From Spirochaetia bacterium (GTDB lineage Bacteria > Spirochaetota > Spirochaetia > Treponematales > Breznakiellaceae): a stretch of 34,790 nt of DNA. Location of the stretch: positions 1-34,790 of the forward strand of contig BOAU01000013.1 of assembly GCA_026002025.1 (NCBI GenBank). The letters run 5' to 3'. A model generated the notes under the pieces. The model searched no databases. It saw only the letters and a program-made list of their open reading frames with translations, and was not told the origin of the DNA. Positions 1 to 7,538 of the stretch are shown here, in pieces. The number at the start of each line of letters is the position of its first letter. Position 1 is the stretch's first letter. Both the position numbers and the translations under genes were made by a program.

Positions 1-521
1 GCCATCATATTTGTGGTAAAGGATTCCTGCATGTTACGGGGACCCGGATGTATGACCGAATCGTGGATGGTTTTGTAGAATACGGCGCCGAACCCCGCTT
101 CCGGCTGTATCCCTAACCCCTTGGGAAGGGGGAAGGTATAACCAAACTTAAAGAGCAGGGGAAACATGGTGAGATCCTCAACATATATCCGGTAGGGGTT
201 TGCCCCCTCAAAATAAGATATGCCTGATTCCAGGGAAAAATCGAAGCGCCGCCATTCATATCCCAGGGCGGCCCGGAACCCCGGCCAGGGCTTCAAAAAA
301 ATCGGGGCAGTAAATTCCGGGGAGTATGGATGGAAGTAATACTGCCCCATCACCTTAATGAAAAAAGGCTGATCCACCCATTCCACCGTCTGTGCCTTGG
401 CAGGGACCGGAAAAGCAAGAAACAGAACAATAAAAATGAGGTTGAATACGTGAAAAATGAAGCGGACATCGCCATCGACGGGGTTCTGCGGGGCGTCATG
501 ATGAATATCTGGAATATCCAT
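1..521 (-). CDS. Exported protein, probable outer-membrane barrel, 3' end outside window
   Basis: The minus strand is open from about 521 to the left edge. It encodes a hydrophobic stretch (FIVLFLAFPVPAKAQ) with an AKA-Q signal-peptidase-like site, followed by aromatic-rich alternating sequence (IKVMGQYYFHPYSPEF, PWPGFRAALGYEWRRFDFSLE) typical of small Treponema outer-membrane barrels. The stop lies outside the window. The only in-frame ATG before the signal peptide is at 521, which gives an unusually long and acidic n-region and overlaps the plus-strand OmpA gene by about 72 bp. No good start lies closer to the hydrophobic core, so the true 5' end may have been lost at a rearrangement joint near 440-460. 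Export and membrane location are inferred from composition; the family is not identified. Confidence 0.6.
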   Translation of the reverse strand, partial: MDIPDIHHDAPQNPVDGDVRFIFHVFNLIFIVLFLAFPVPAKAQTVEWVDQPFFIKVMGQYYFHPYSPEFTAPIFLKPWPGFRAALGYEWRRFDFSLESGISYFEGANPYRIYVEDLTMFPLLFKFGYTFPLPKGLGIQPEAGFGAVFYKTIHDSVIHPGPRNMQESFTTNMM

Positions 522-857
522 TACGTTTCCGATTCGGATCAGTTTCTGTCCGTGGAATATCCCCGGCTGAACATGATAGCCGCCGCGCTGAAGCTGGTCC
601 CATCGGACCGTCGTTTTCTGGTGGAGGGCCATGTGGCCGATGTGCCCTCGCCCTCTCCGGTAAGTAATATGGAGCTGTCCATGCTGCGGGCGCGGCGCAT
701 GGTGGAGGCCCTTATCCAGCGGGGCATAGCGCGGGAGCGCTTTGACATTCGGGGCTGGGGAGGTACGAAGCCCCTGGGGGACAACGCCACCGAAGTGGGC
801 CGGCGCCGGAACCGCCGGGTGGAGATTACGGTATTGAAAAAGGGTATATTTCAATGA
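450..857 (+). CDS. Short OmpA-C-like peptidoglycan-binding domain protein
   Basis: The product is almost entirely an OmpA-type domain: FLVEGHVAD, then LSMLRARRMVEALIQRGI, then GWGGTKPLGDNATEVGRRRNRRVEI, which carries the family's NxxxGRxxNRRVEI ending. OmpA-C domains bind peptidoglycan non-covalently in the periplasm. I chose the GTG at 450 because GAGGT lies 7 nt upstream; a longer frame opens at 330, but its extra 40 residues are the antisense of the neighbouring signal peptide and look non-coding. Proteins of this family usually have a long N-terminal region or a signal peptide; here neither is visible, so the gene may be 5' truncated. Its stop overlaps the next start (ATGA), so it is probably translationally coupled to the lipoprotein gene. 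Confidence 0.65.
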   Translation: MKNEADIAIDGVLRGVMMNIWNIHYVSDSDQFLSVEYPRLNMIAAALKLVPSDRRFLVEGHVADVPSPSPVSNMELSMLRARRMVEALIQRGIARERFDIRGWGGTKPLGDNATEVGRRRNRRVEITVLKKGIFQ

Positions 858-3800
858 AAACCAGAATTGCCCTGCTGCTCATATCCGTTCTTCTCCTGAC
901 CGGGTGCAATAATTTTATCAATGAGCTGATCCCGAAGGAAGACTGGCCTCCGGCAGTTGAGGAGCCCGGCGAAGAACTCCCCCAGCCTCCGGCGATACTG
1001 ACCTTCAAGACCACCGGTCCTGAAACGGCCATTGGCGTCATAGATCAGGCGGCATTGACCATCACCATCAACGTACCCAACGGGACCGATGTGACCAATA
1101 TGACCACGGCCATTACCACCCTTCCCGCCAATGCGGCCCTGAGCCCCTCATGGACCGGGCCGACGAATTTCTCCGGCCCGGTGCGCTACACCGTAAGCGA
1201 TGGCGGGATAAGCAAAACCTACATGGTCACCGTTATCGTTGGCACGGCTCCACCGCCTGTCATCTATACGGTAACCTTTGATAAAAACAACACCGATTCC
1301 GGCAGTACGGAAGCAGACCCGCAGAGGATGCCCGCCGTGCAGGGCGGCACCATAAACCCGCTGCCTGCTGCGCCCACCAGACCCGGCTACACCTTTACCG
1401 GCTGGAACAGGGCGGCAAATGGAAGCGGAACCGTGTTTGGCAACTCAACGCCGGTGATGGCGGACATCACCGTATATGCGCAGTGGACGGCAAACGCCTA
1501 CACGGTGACCTTCGACAAAAATGGCGGCGATACTGACGCAAGCCCCGCGGCCAAGACCGTGACCGTTCCGGCAACCACGATAGACGCGTTGCCCACTACG
1601 GACCCCACATGGGCAAGCCACACCTTCGAGGACTGGTGGACGAAAAACGGTGACGGCGGCGATTGGGGCACAGAATTTACTGCATCAACGCCGGTGACAC
1701 AAAATATCACCGTATATGCCAGGTGGAACCCGCCACCTAACTACTATACGGTAACATTTGACAAAAATGGCGGCGATACCGAGGCAGACCCGAACACCGC
1801 AGGAGTAGCGGCAGGTAACACGGTAAACCCGCTGCCAACACAACCCGCCAGAACCGGCTACACCTTTGTTGGCTGGAACAGGGCGGCTAACGGTGGTGGA
1901 ACTGTGTTTGACGCAACCACTACGGTGGCGGCGGCCATTACCGTGTATGCACAGTGGACGGCGAATACCCACACGGTGGTTTACAACGCCAATGGCGGAA
2001 CCGGCACGACCGCAAACAGTACGCACACATACAATGTTGCCCAGGCGCTCACCGTCAATGGCTTTACTCGCACAGGTTACACATTCGCAGGCTGGGCAGA
2101 AAGTGCATCCGGCGCAGTGCGTTATAGTAACAACGAAAGTGTTATCAATTTGAGTGCCGTTAATGGCGCAACGGTAAACCTGTATGCCAAGTGGACGGCG
2201 AATACCTACACGGTAACTTTTAACAAAAACAACACCGACTCAGGCAGTACGGAAGCAAACCCGCAGACTGCAGTTGTTGCAGACGGCGGGACGGTAAACC
2301 CACTGCCAACACAACCCACCAGAACCGGCTACACCTTTGTTGGCTGGAACACGGCGGCTGACGGCAGCGAAACCGCATTTACTGCGACGACTACCGTAAC
2401 AGCGAGCATCACCGTATACGCCCAGTGGATTGACACCCCGCTCATACTGGTAATCAACGGGAGTTCCGGTACTTTCACCATTCCCACAAATAACACCTGG
2501 GCCTACGACTGGACCATTGATTGGGGCGATGGCATCGTCGAGACCAAAACCGGAACCGGGGCAAGCAATACGGGGATTAGCCATACCTACGCCGCGAACC
2601 CGCAATATACTATTGGTATCACCGCCAACAGCAGTACCGGCCATGCGGCCTTTGGGTATAGCGATACAACAAGCGGCGCTAATGCAGCGGCCAACAAACA
2701 GAAACTGTTAAAAGCCCTGGGGCATATTAAAGAAAATACCAGTGTTGCCGTCTTTCCCAATGCCTGGAGATACTGTTTTTACAATTGCACCAATCTTAAT
2801 GAAGTATCTCCTGATTTACTCCCCGCTATTCCCAACGGGACCAGCAATATCTTTGAGCAAATGTTCTATCAGTGTACCAGTCTTAGCTCGTTACCCGCCG
2901 GGTTCCAGCTCCCCGCTATTCCCAATGGGACCAGCTATATCTTTCGGCGCATGTTCTGGATGTGTACCAGTCTTAGCTCGTTACCCGCCGGGTTCCAACT
3001 CCCCGCTGTTCCCAACGGAACCAGCGGTATCTTCGAGGGCATGTTCATGGACTGTCGCAGTCTTAGCGCGCTGCCCGCCGCCTTCCAACTTCCCGCTGTT
3101 CCCAACGGGACCAGCTCTATCTTTGCCAACATGTTCTGGCGCTGTCAACTTCTTAACTCGCTGCCTGCCGGGTTCCAACTCCCCGCTGTTCCCAACGGGA
3201 CCAGCCAAATCTTTTCCCAAATGTTCAGTACTACCAGGCTTAACTCGCTGCCCACCGGGTTCCAACTCCCCGCCGTTCCCAACGGAACCATCGATATCTT
3301 TGCCAATATGTTCACAGGCTGTAATTTTAGCTCCTTGCCCGCCGGGTTCCAACTCCCCGCTGTACCCAACGGGACCAGCGGTATCTTTTCCTCCATGTTC
3401 TCTAGCTGTTACAATCTTAGCTCGCTGCCCGCCGCCTTCCAACTCCCCGCCGTTCCCAACGGGACCAACAATATCTTTTACGCCATGTTCTCTAGCTGTT
3501 ACAGTCTTAGCTCGCTGCCCGCCGCCTTCCAACTCCCCGCCGTACCCAACGGGACCAGCGAAATCTTTGCCCACATGTTCTCTTACTGTGAAAGTCTTAG
3601 TTCGCTGCCCGCCGCCTTCCAACTCCCCGCCGTTCCCAACGGGACCAGCAGTATCTTTTCCTACATGTTCCTTGGCTGTAGCAGTCTTAGCGCGCTGCCC
3701 GCCGCCTTCCAACTCCCCGCCGTTCCCAACGGGACCAGCCACATCTTTTTCCAAATGTTCAGTGATTGTTCTGCCTTAAACACAAACATAGAGAACCTGA

Positions 3801-4021
3801 TAGGCCCGAACATATTTAGTCCGGGGCAACAGCTAAATTTTGCCTTCATGGGTAATGCATTTGAAGATTGTTCAAGTTTAACCGGCTCTGCTTCAAACGC
3901 CCTTTCGATGGGGTTCTATGGCAACACGACTACACCGCCGCCGACGCCATCAACTGATTTAAATACCTTTAGGGGTTGTCCCGCTTCGGTTACTGCCGGC
4001 CTGCACGCCAACTGGAAGTAG
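854..4021 (+). CDS. Large surface lipoprotein: InlB B-repeats plus BspA-like 30-residue repeats
   Basis: A 1055-residue lipoprotein. The signal peptide ends in lipobox LLTGC with the lipidated Cys at 18. About residues 48-130 form a DUF5018-like beta domain. Residues about 138-527 are five InlB/Listeria-Bacteroides B-repeats, recognisable from YTVTFDKN...RTGYTFVGWN...ITVYAQW. A PKD-like stretch with WTIDWGDG follows, then about eleven 30-residue units with core PNGTSxIFxxMFxxC (residues about 650-975), related to the BspA/DUF285 leucine-rich type. The C-terminus is a short conserved tail ending VTAGLHANWK. Such proteins act as adhesins or surface scaffolds in other bacteria; that role is inferred here. 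The start overlaps the OmpA-domain stop. The C-terminal tail sequence recurs as a fragment at 4823-4900. Confidence 0.9.
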   Translation: MKTRIALLLISVLLLTGCNNFINELIPKEDWPPAVEEPGEELPQPPAILTFKTTGPETAIGVIDQAALTITINVPNGTDVTNMTTAITTLPANAALSPSWTGPTNFSGPVRYTVSDGGISKTYMVTVIVGTAPPPVIYTVTFDKNNTDSGSTEADPQRMPAVQGGTINPLPAAPTRPGYTFTGWNRAANGSGTVFGNSTPVMADITVYAQWTANAYTVTFDKNGGDTDASPAAKTVTVPATTIDALPTTDPTWASHTFEDWWTKNGDGGDWGTEFTASTPVTQNITVYARWNPPPNYYTVTFDKNGGDTEADPNTAGVAAGNTVNPLPTQPARTGYTFVGWNRAANGGGTVFDATTTVAAAITVYAQWTANTHTVVYNANGGTGTTANSTHTYNVAQALTVNGFTRTGYTFAGWAESASGAVRYSNNESVINLSAVNGATVNLYAKWTANTYTVTFNKNNTDSGSTEANPQTAVVADGGTVNPLPTQPTRTGYTFVGWNTAADGSETAFTATTTVTASITVYAQWIDTPLILVINGSSGTFTIPTNNTWAYDWTIDWGDGIVETKTGTGASNTGISHTYAANPQYTIGITANSSTGHAAFGYSDTTSGANAAANKQKLLKALGHIKENTSVAVFPNAWRYCFYNCTNLNEVSPDLLPAIPNGTSNIFEQMFYQCTSLSSLPAGFQLPAIPNGTSYIFRRMFWMCTSLSSLPAGFQLPAVPNGTSGIFEGMFMDCRSLSALPAAFQLPAVPNGTSSIFANMFWRCQLLNSLPAGFQLPAVPNGTSQIFSQMFSTTRLNSLPTGFQLPAVPNGTIDIFANMFTGCNFSSLPAGFQLPAVPNGTSGIFSSMFSSCYNLSSLPAAFQLPAVPNGTNNIFYAMFSSCYSLSSLPAAFQLPAVPNGTSEIFAHMFSYCESLSSLPAAFQLPAVPNGTSSIFSYMFLGCSSLSALPAAFQLPAVPNGTSHIFFQMFSDCSALNTNIENLIGPNIFSPGQQLNFAFMGNAFEDCSSLTGSASNALSMGFYGNTTTPPPTPSTDLNTFRGCPASVTAGLHANWK
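2815..3775 (+). repeat. Eleven tandem 90-bp units inside the lipoprotein gene
   Basis: The units repeat every 90 bp (one is 87 bp) and encode about 30 residues each. The core TTCCAACTCCCCGC and CCCAACGGGACCAGC is nearly invariant, while codons between IF and the next LPA vary. Units 7-11 are the most alike, which suggests recent expansion. Such arrays can gain or lose units by recombination or slippage. Confidence 0.9.
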
Positions 4022-4140
4022 GGGGAAGGTGGGCGCAAAGGCGACCGGCACTGTTTTGGAATATCGGCACAAGAGGGGACAAGAAAACCGCCGTTGGCGG
4101 GATGTCCCCCTGGGCCAAGTGGAAATAGAGGAGAAAGAAG

Positions 4141-4605
4141 ATGAACAATGAAAACGCTGTTTTGTATGCACAAACAACTAAAGGATGTGACATTCTCAGG
4201 GTACTGTATGGCGTAATCAAAAAACAGAATACGCTGGATTTTTCCCCGGTGACTCAATTGCCAACTATAGAGCATAATGGCTCACATATTGACATAGGGT
4301 ACAATGGCTCTTACCAAAATACGGCTACACCGTTATCCATTTGGATAGGAATAAATCTGCATGTATACAAGAGTTGTACGATACAGATTTATTTAGGCAC
4401 GAAAGACATAAAGCTGTTCCCTGATGGCGAAGGAACCTATTATGGACAGAAAGAAACTGAAACAAAATGCAGTCAGATCTGGATTCCGCTAAAAAAGGAA
4501 CACTGTGATGAGGTTTTTGATAGTGAAACTTCTGATGCAAAGAGAAAAGAAATATTATCGGGGTATCTTGACGAGGTTTTAGCTCAATTTAAACTAGTTT
4601 ATTAG
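4141..4605 (+). CDS. Hypothetical 154-residue protein
   Basis: I do not recognise the family. The start is supported by a strong purine-rich ribosome site (GAGGAGAAAGAAG) directly before the ATG. There is no signal peptide or membrane segment. The sequence is mixed, with a central beta-rich part (SIWIGINLHVYKSCTIQIYLG), a WIPLKKEHCDEVFDSE stretch and a helical charged C-terminus. Base composition is clearly more AT-rich than the flanking lipoprotein genes, and no partner gene is adjacent, so acquisition by transfer is possible. It lies 119 bp after the lipoprotein gene on the same strand and could be co-transcribed, since I see no terminator with a T-run between them. Confidence 0.6.
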   Translation: MNNENAVLYAQTTKGCDILRVLYGVIKKQNTLDFSPVTQLPTIEHNGSHIDIGYNGSYQNTATPLSIWIGINLHVYKSCTIQIYLGTKDIKLFPDGEGTYYGQKETETKCSQIWIPLKKEHCDEVFDSETSDAKRKEILSGYLDEVLAQFKLVY

Positions 4606-4632
4606 TGTCAATGCAGAGGGGGGAACGCAAAA

Positions 4633-4813
4633 GGTGCCAGGCACCATAGGCGTTTAAAGGAAAACCGAAGGATAATAAACCACGAACCACACAAGAACCC
4701 GCTTTCGCGGGGGAGAGCACGGACTTTTGCTTTGACTTCTTGCCTTTTTGTCCGTGCTGTTAGTGTGGTTCGTGGTTAAATTCTTCTTAAGTAAACGCAA
4801 AAGGTGCCAGGCA
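4633..4813. repeat. REP-like palindrome pair (GGTGCCAGGCACC)
   Basis: Two direct copies of ACGCAAAAGGTGCCAGGCAC lie about 170 bp apart and bracket the 4678-4777 element. Related units with core GTGCCTGTCACC cluster at 28.8-29.0 kb. Short palindromes of this kind resemble REP sequences mobilised by Y1 (RAYT) transposases; no such gene is in the window. Confidence 0.75.
4678..4777. repeat. 100-bp palindromic element, perfect 15-bp terminal inverted repeats
   Basis: The arms are AACCACGAACCACAC (4678-4692) and GTGTGGTTCGTGGTT (4763-4777). The interior holds CCCGCTTTCGCGGG and the pair CACGGACTTTTG / TTTTTGTCCGTG. An inverted copy of the interior occurs at about 27180-27222, and a shorter relative lies at 28837-28903. 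No coding sequence is present, so a non-autonomous element is the likely reading. Confidence 0.75.
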
Positions 4814-4822
4814 CTTATTTTA

Positions 4823-4900
4823 AGCCGGGGACTCCACCAGCTATTTTTATAGCTTGATCCCTCTACGGTTACTACCGGTCTGCACGCTAACTGGAAGTAG
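4823..4900 (+). pseudogene. Copied 3' end of a BspA-like lipoprotein gene
   Basis: After an in-frame stop, the plus strand reads a tail ending VTTGLHANWK and then a stop. This matches the last residues of the 854-4021 lipoprotein (VTAGLHANWK), with silent and replacement changes. There is no start or upstream coding sequence, so it is a remnant of a paralogous gene or a moved tail cassette. Confidence 0.7.
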
Positions 4901-5004
4901 AGGGAAACCGGAGCGGCTTTCTTATGTACGATGTTGGGAACTACTACTGGCAGAAGGGGGCGGTTTGGGATAGAATGGAGATATGGACGATGAGGCGGTG
5001 ATAC

Positions 5005-5253
5005 ATGATTATTCTTGATTCCGCACAGAAACATGGCATAGCGGAACATGACATGCGGGCGGTCATCGCAAACCCCTATGTGGTTATCGAACTACGGGAA
5101 GCGCCGGAAAAACTGTTGTTCCTGGGGTTTGATGCCAAAGCGCGTGCTCTGGAAGTGATAACCGATACCGGCCCCAGTGGTCAGGTGTTTATTATACACG
5201 CCGATTTGATAACGAAAAAGAATGAGAAACTACTAGAGGAGGTTTTACCATGA
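5005..5253 (+). CDS. Probable toxin of a small two-gene toxin-antitoxin pair
   Basis: An 82-residue protein starting IILDSAQKHGIAEHDMRAVI, with a later VFIIHADLITKKNEKLL. The SAxKHG...DM opening, central beta strands and IIHAD near the end resemble small BrnT-like/RelE-fold candidate toxins found with a CopG-like or short helical partner. This assignment rests on sequence pattern and gene arrangement only. The start has GAGG 9 nt upstream. The stop overlaps the downstream start as ATGA, typical of tightly coupled toxin-antitoxin operons. The toxin-first order would be like BrnT-BrnA or HigBA rather than RelBE. Confidence 0.55.
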   Translation: MIILDSAQKHGIAEHDMRAVIANPYVVIELREAPEKLLFLGFDAKARALEVITDTGPSGQVFIIHADLITKKNEKLLEEVLP

Positions 5254-5483
5254 GTGATGGCGGACCATTGTCCGAGGGAAGAGTGATTTGGAAAAAAGGC
5301 GACGGGCCGATGCCGGAAAAGGTGCAACACGTGGTTGATGCGGCGCGGGGTGAACTGTTATTGGAAACATTGCACCTGCCCAAAGCCGTTGAAAACACCC
5401 TCCGCTATAACGCCGATAAAAACGCGCAATCGGTCAGCGACTACGTTTCCCGCATCGTAGTAGAACATTTGGTATCGGCATAG
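5250..5483 (+). CDS. Probable antitoxin partner
   Basis: A 77-residue protein whose C-terminal half (HLPKAVENTLRYNADKN, SVSDYVSRIVVEHLV) looks like a ribbon-helix-helix motif: a short basic beta strand followed by two helices. That fits an autoregulatory antitoxin. The N-terminal half is polar and may be the toxin-binding part. Translation is coupled to the preceding gene by a 4-bp overlap, and an AGAGGAGG ribosome site lies inside the 3' end of that gene. The family is not certain. Confidence 0.55.
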   Translation: MSDGGPLSEGRVIWKKGDGPMPEKVQHVVDAARGELLLETLHLPKAVENTLRYNADKNAQSVSDYVSRIVVEHLVSA

Positions 5484-5535
5484 GGAACAACATGAAGATT
5501 ATTTTCTTTTTTCTTAAGTTGACGATGCCTGCGGC

Positions 5536-6225
5536 CTAAAGGTCATCTTCTGAGTCGGAAACGGGTTCCGGTTTACCCCAGCGCGCCCTTTCCTGATAGA
5601 TATTGAAGCCGACGGTAATGTACGGTCTTATTCCCGGCATCGAGAAATTATTAACCCAGCCGGAGTATTCCTGCGCCGTGTTTTTCCAGTTATCAGTTGT
5701 GGATTCAACTTCCCGGAACGCCGCAAAATTATACGTCACGGTAGTCCCCACATCCAGATAAACAATATCGGTAATATCAAATTTTATCCCGATATCTTCC
5801 CCAAGGCCGAAACTGATTATGTAATCGGTTGTTTTCACATTTTTGTCTTCACTGTCAAGCAAATAAAGTAAATTGAATTCCGGGCCGATACCAAAATGCA
5901 GTTTTAACCGTTCATTGATATCATACCGAAACCCGACTCCAATAATAAAATCATATTGGAGTATCGGTTTTAAATTGCCGCTATGGTTATCCAATACGGG
6001 AAAGAGAAATCCATAGTTAAAAAAGAAGCCGACATTCTTTCTGTCTACAAAACCATACCCTGTAAAGTTAATTCCGGGAGAAGCGGTATAGAAATCTTCC
6101 AAATCAGAGCCGTGATACGCATAGACGCCGAAATCAGGCCCCACCGAAAGCCATGATTCTTCCAAAGAAAACAGCATGGAATTAAGGCCTATCAATAACC
6201 CGGCCAAAACCATCATTTTTTTCAT
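5536..6225 (-). CDS. Outer-membrane beta-barrel protein
   Basis: A 229-residue protein with an N-terminal signal peptide (KKMMVLAGLLIGLNSMLFS) and alternating aromatic/polar strands throughout, for example VGFFFNYGFLFPV, FIIGVGFRYDI and IRPYITVGFNIY. It has no cytoplasmic domain and no lipobox Cys. This is the general pattern of small 8-strand barrels in Treponema; the specific function is unknown. AAGGAG lies 7 nt before the ATG. It appears to be a single-gene unit; the downstream 52 bp contain only a 15-codon open stretch. Confidence 0.75.
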   Translation of the reverse strand: MKKMMVLAGLLIGLNSMLFSLEESWLSVGPDFGVYAYHGSDLEDFYTASPGINFTGYGFVDRKNVGFFFNYGFLFPVLDNHSGNLKPILQYDFIIGVGFRYDINERLKLHFGIGPEFNLLYLLDSEDKNVKTTDYIISFGLGEDIGIKFDITDIVYLDVGTTVTYNFAAFREVESTTDNWKNTAQEYSGWVNNFSMPGIRPYITVGFNIYQERARWGKPEPVSDSEDDL

Positions 6226-6275
6226 TATGATGCTCCTTTACATAGTAATATAATAAATTCTTCAAAATTGCACAA

Positions 6276-6575
6276 TCATTTCCCATCCCTATATACCGCC
6301 AGCATCCGCTGGAACGCCGAGTCCGGCTTCTTGAGTTCCCGTGAGCCCCGGGTGATTTTGCAGAGGGAAATCCCCAGATTTTTTGCTATTTCCCGCTGGG
6401 GAACCTTTTGGTCCAGGGATTTGACCAGGGCCCAGCGGGCGGCGATGTCCGCGGTTTCCGCAGGGGTCAGCAGGCATTGTAAAAAAGATTCGATAAGGGC
6501 GCTGTCCCTGGTTTTCGCAAGGGTCCGGGCAAGTTCACTTAAGTTTTCAGCTACCCGGGGGTCGTCAAGTTTCAT
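6276..6575 (-). CDS. trpR: TrpR/YerC-family transcription regulator
   Basis: A 99-residue, all-helical protein. The middle, FLQCLLTPAETADIAARWAL, and the following VPQREIAKNLGISLCKITRGSREL match the Trp repressor superfamily: the second segment is its helix-turn-helix, the first its dimer core. Family members act as small dimeric DNA-binding repressors. Whether this one senses tryptophan cannot be read from the sequence; YerC-type members need not. It lies 21 bp downstream of the HAD phosphatase gene on the same strand and is probably co-transcribed. No clear ribosome site precedes the ATG. The window also holds an aromatic-pathway gene (aroH), but 17 kb away, so a link is speculation. Confidence 0.8.
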   Translation of the reverse strand: MKLDDPRVAENLSELARTLAKTRDSALIESFLQCLLTPAETADIAARWALVKSLDQKVPQREIAKNLGISLCKITRGSRELKKPDSAFQRMLAVYRDGK

Positions 6576-6596
6576 ATATAGAGCATAGCACTTTTT

Positions 6597-7274
6597 TCAC
6601 ATTTTGATATCCCGGATTAAATCCAAAAGCTCTTCCGGGCTGTCGATGATCAGGGCGGCCCCTGCTGCTTCCAGGGTTTCATGGGGGCGGTAGCCCCAGC
6701 TTACCCCCAGGGGAAAGCAGCCGATGTTAAGGGCGCTTTCCATATCGATTTCAGAATCCCCCATAAGGATGGTTTCTCCGGGGGTGCAGCCAAGCTCCAC
6801 GAGTATTTCCCATGCCGCCGTGGGGTCGGGTTTGCGGGGAGCGCCCGGTATATCCCCGCGGATGCAGGCGAAGCGGCCGGGGAAAAGCCCTTCCACCACA
6901 AGGGCGGCCACCGGATCGGGCTTGTTGCTTAACACGGCGGCAGGTATCTTTTGCCGACCCAGCGCCGCAAGCAGTTCCGGTATGCCCGGATAGGGTTTTG
7001 AATGGACCAGGGGCTTTTCAGCGTAAAACTTTGCGGCGTCTGCGGCGATTGCTTCGGCAAGCGCGGTCCTGTCATCTGCGCCGGAGGATACCTCCGCCGG
7101 GAGTGCCCCCAATGCCAGTTTCTTGATTCCCCAGCCCAGGATCTTTTTATATTCATCCACGGCCCGCTCAGGAAAGCCGTGCAGGGCCAGGGCGCGGTTC
7201 ATTGAGGCGGCGATATCCCCGATGGTGTCCACCAGGGTGCCGTCAAGATCAAAAATAACACAGCGGTACTTCAT
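6597..7274 (-). CDS. gph: HAD-superfamily phosphatase, phosphoglycolate-phosphatase-like
   Basis: The N-terminus carries HAD motif I, FDLDGTLVD, with nucleophile Asp9 and acid Asp11 when numbered from the ATG at 7274. Motif II is in AAVLSNKP, the Lys of motif III follows in PRKPDP, and motif IV is GDSEIDMES. The helical cap after SMNRALALHGFP is the C1 type seen in Gph/PGPase proteins, which hydrolyse 2-phosphoglycolate or related small phosphoesters in the cytoplasm. Substrate is not proven by sequence. A TTG six codons upstream would extend the frame; I prefer the ATG. The trpR-like gene follows after 21 bp. The symbol is a family-level guess. Confidence 0.8.
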   Translation of the reverse strand: MKYRCVIFDLDGTLVDTIGDIAASMNRALALHGFPERAVDEYKKILGWGIKKLALGALPAEVSSGADDRTALAEAIAADAAKFYAEKPLVHSKPYPGIPELLAALGRQKIPAAVLSNKPDPVAALVVEGLFPGRFACIRGDIPGAPRKPDPTAAWEILVELGCTPGETILMGDSEIDMESALNIGCFPLGVSWGYRPHETLEAAGAALIIDSPEELLDLIRDIKM

Positions 7275-7443
7275 TTTTTTATTCTGAATCAAAATGAAAT
7301 CTTTTCATATATCCAAAATAAAATACCATAATCTAAAAAATTCTCGTTGAACAGGGACTTAAACCGGACCATCTTTATAGCGGAACAGATATTTAAAAAT
7401 CATTTAAAAATAGCAGCAAACCTGTTCCCCCTCTTTTTGAGGA

Positions 7444-7506
7444 CTTCACCCCTGCGATTTTTCCGCGGGGGTGAAGCTTGCATATCCCCTTCATAAATGG
7501 CATAAT
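7444..7506 (+). promoter_or_regulatory. eda promoter with overlapping hairpin operator
   Basis: TTGCAT (7478-7483), a 17-bp spacer and CATAAT (7501-7506) form a plausible promoter, with AGAGG before the eda ATG at 7539. Directly upstream and touching the -35 box is an inverted repeat, CTTCACCCC (7444-7452) with GGGGTGAAG (7468-7476), extended inward by four more pairs. It has no T-run, so it is more likely an operator or an upstream structure than a terminator. Confidence 0.55.
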
Positions 7507-7538
7507 AGTGAACCATCAAAAAGAAAAAGAGGTAGATA

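Larger units (their letters stand above)
4606..5004. other. Gene-free gap filled with dispersed repeats
   Basis: This 399-bp gap holds two copies of the palindrome GGTGCCAGGCAC (4633-4645 and 4802-4813), both preceded by ACGCAAAA; a 100-bp element with 15-bp terminal inverted repeats (4678-4777); and a copied lipoprotein 3' end (4823-4900). The last 100 bp run up to the toxin-like gene, with GAGG 9 nt before its ATG. Confidence 0.8.

Noticed and set aside
330..449. A longer start for the OmpA-domain gene at 330
   Set aside because: The added residues are basic, low in hydrophobics and antisense to a clear signal peptide; GTG at 450 has a better-placed ribosome site.
2742..3779. A 345-codon plus-strand frame inside the lipoprotein gene, and a 257-codon minus-strand frame at 2981-3754
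   Set aside because: The 90-bp unit is a multiple of 3, so any stop-free frame in one unit stays open in all. These are repeat shadows of the lipoprotein frame, which has the signal peptide and domains.
4087..4099. CCGCC-GTT-GGCGG hairpin after the first lipoprotein as a terminator
   Set aside because: The stem is only 5 bp and no T-run follows on either strand.
5492..5539. A 15-codon frame starting MKIIFFFLKL after the toxin-antitoxin pair
   Set aside because: It resembles the start of a signal peptide but stops at once, and there is no ribosome site; at most a trace of a lost gene.
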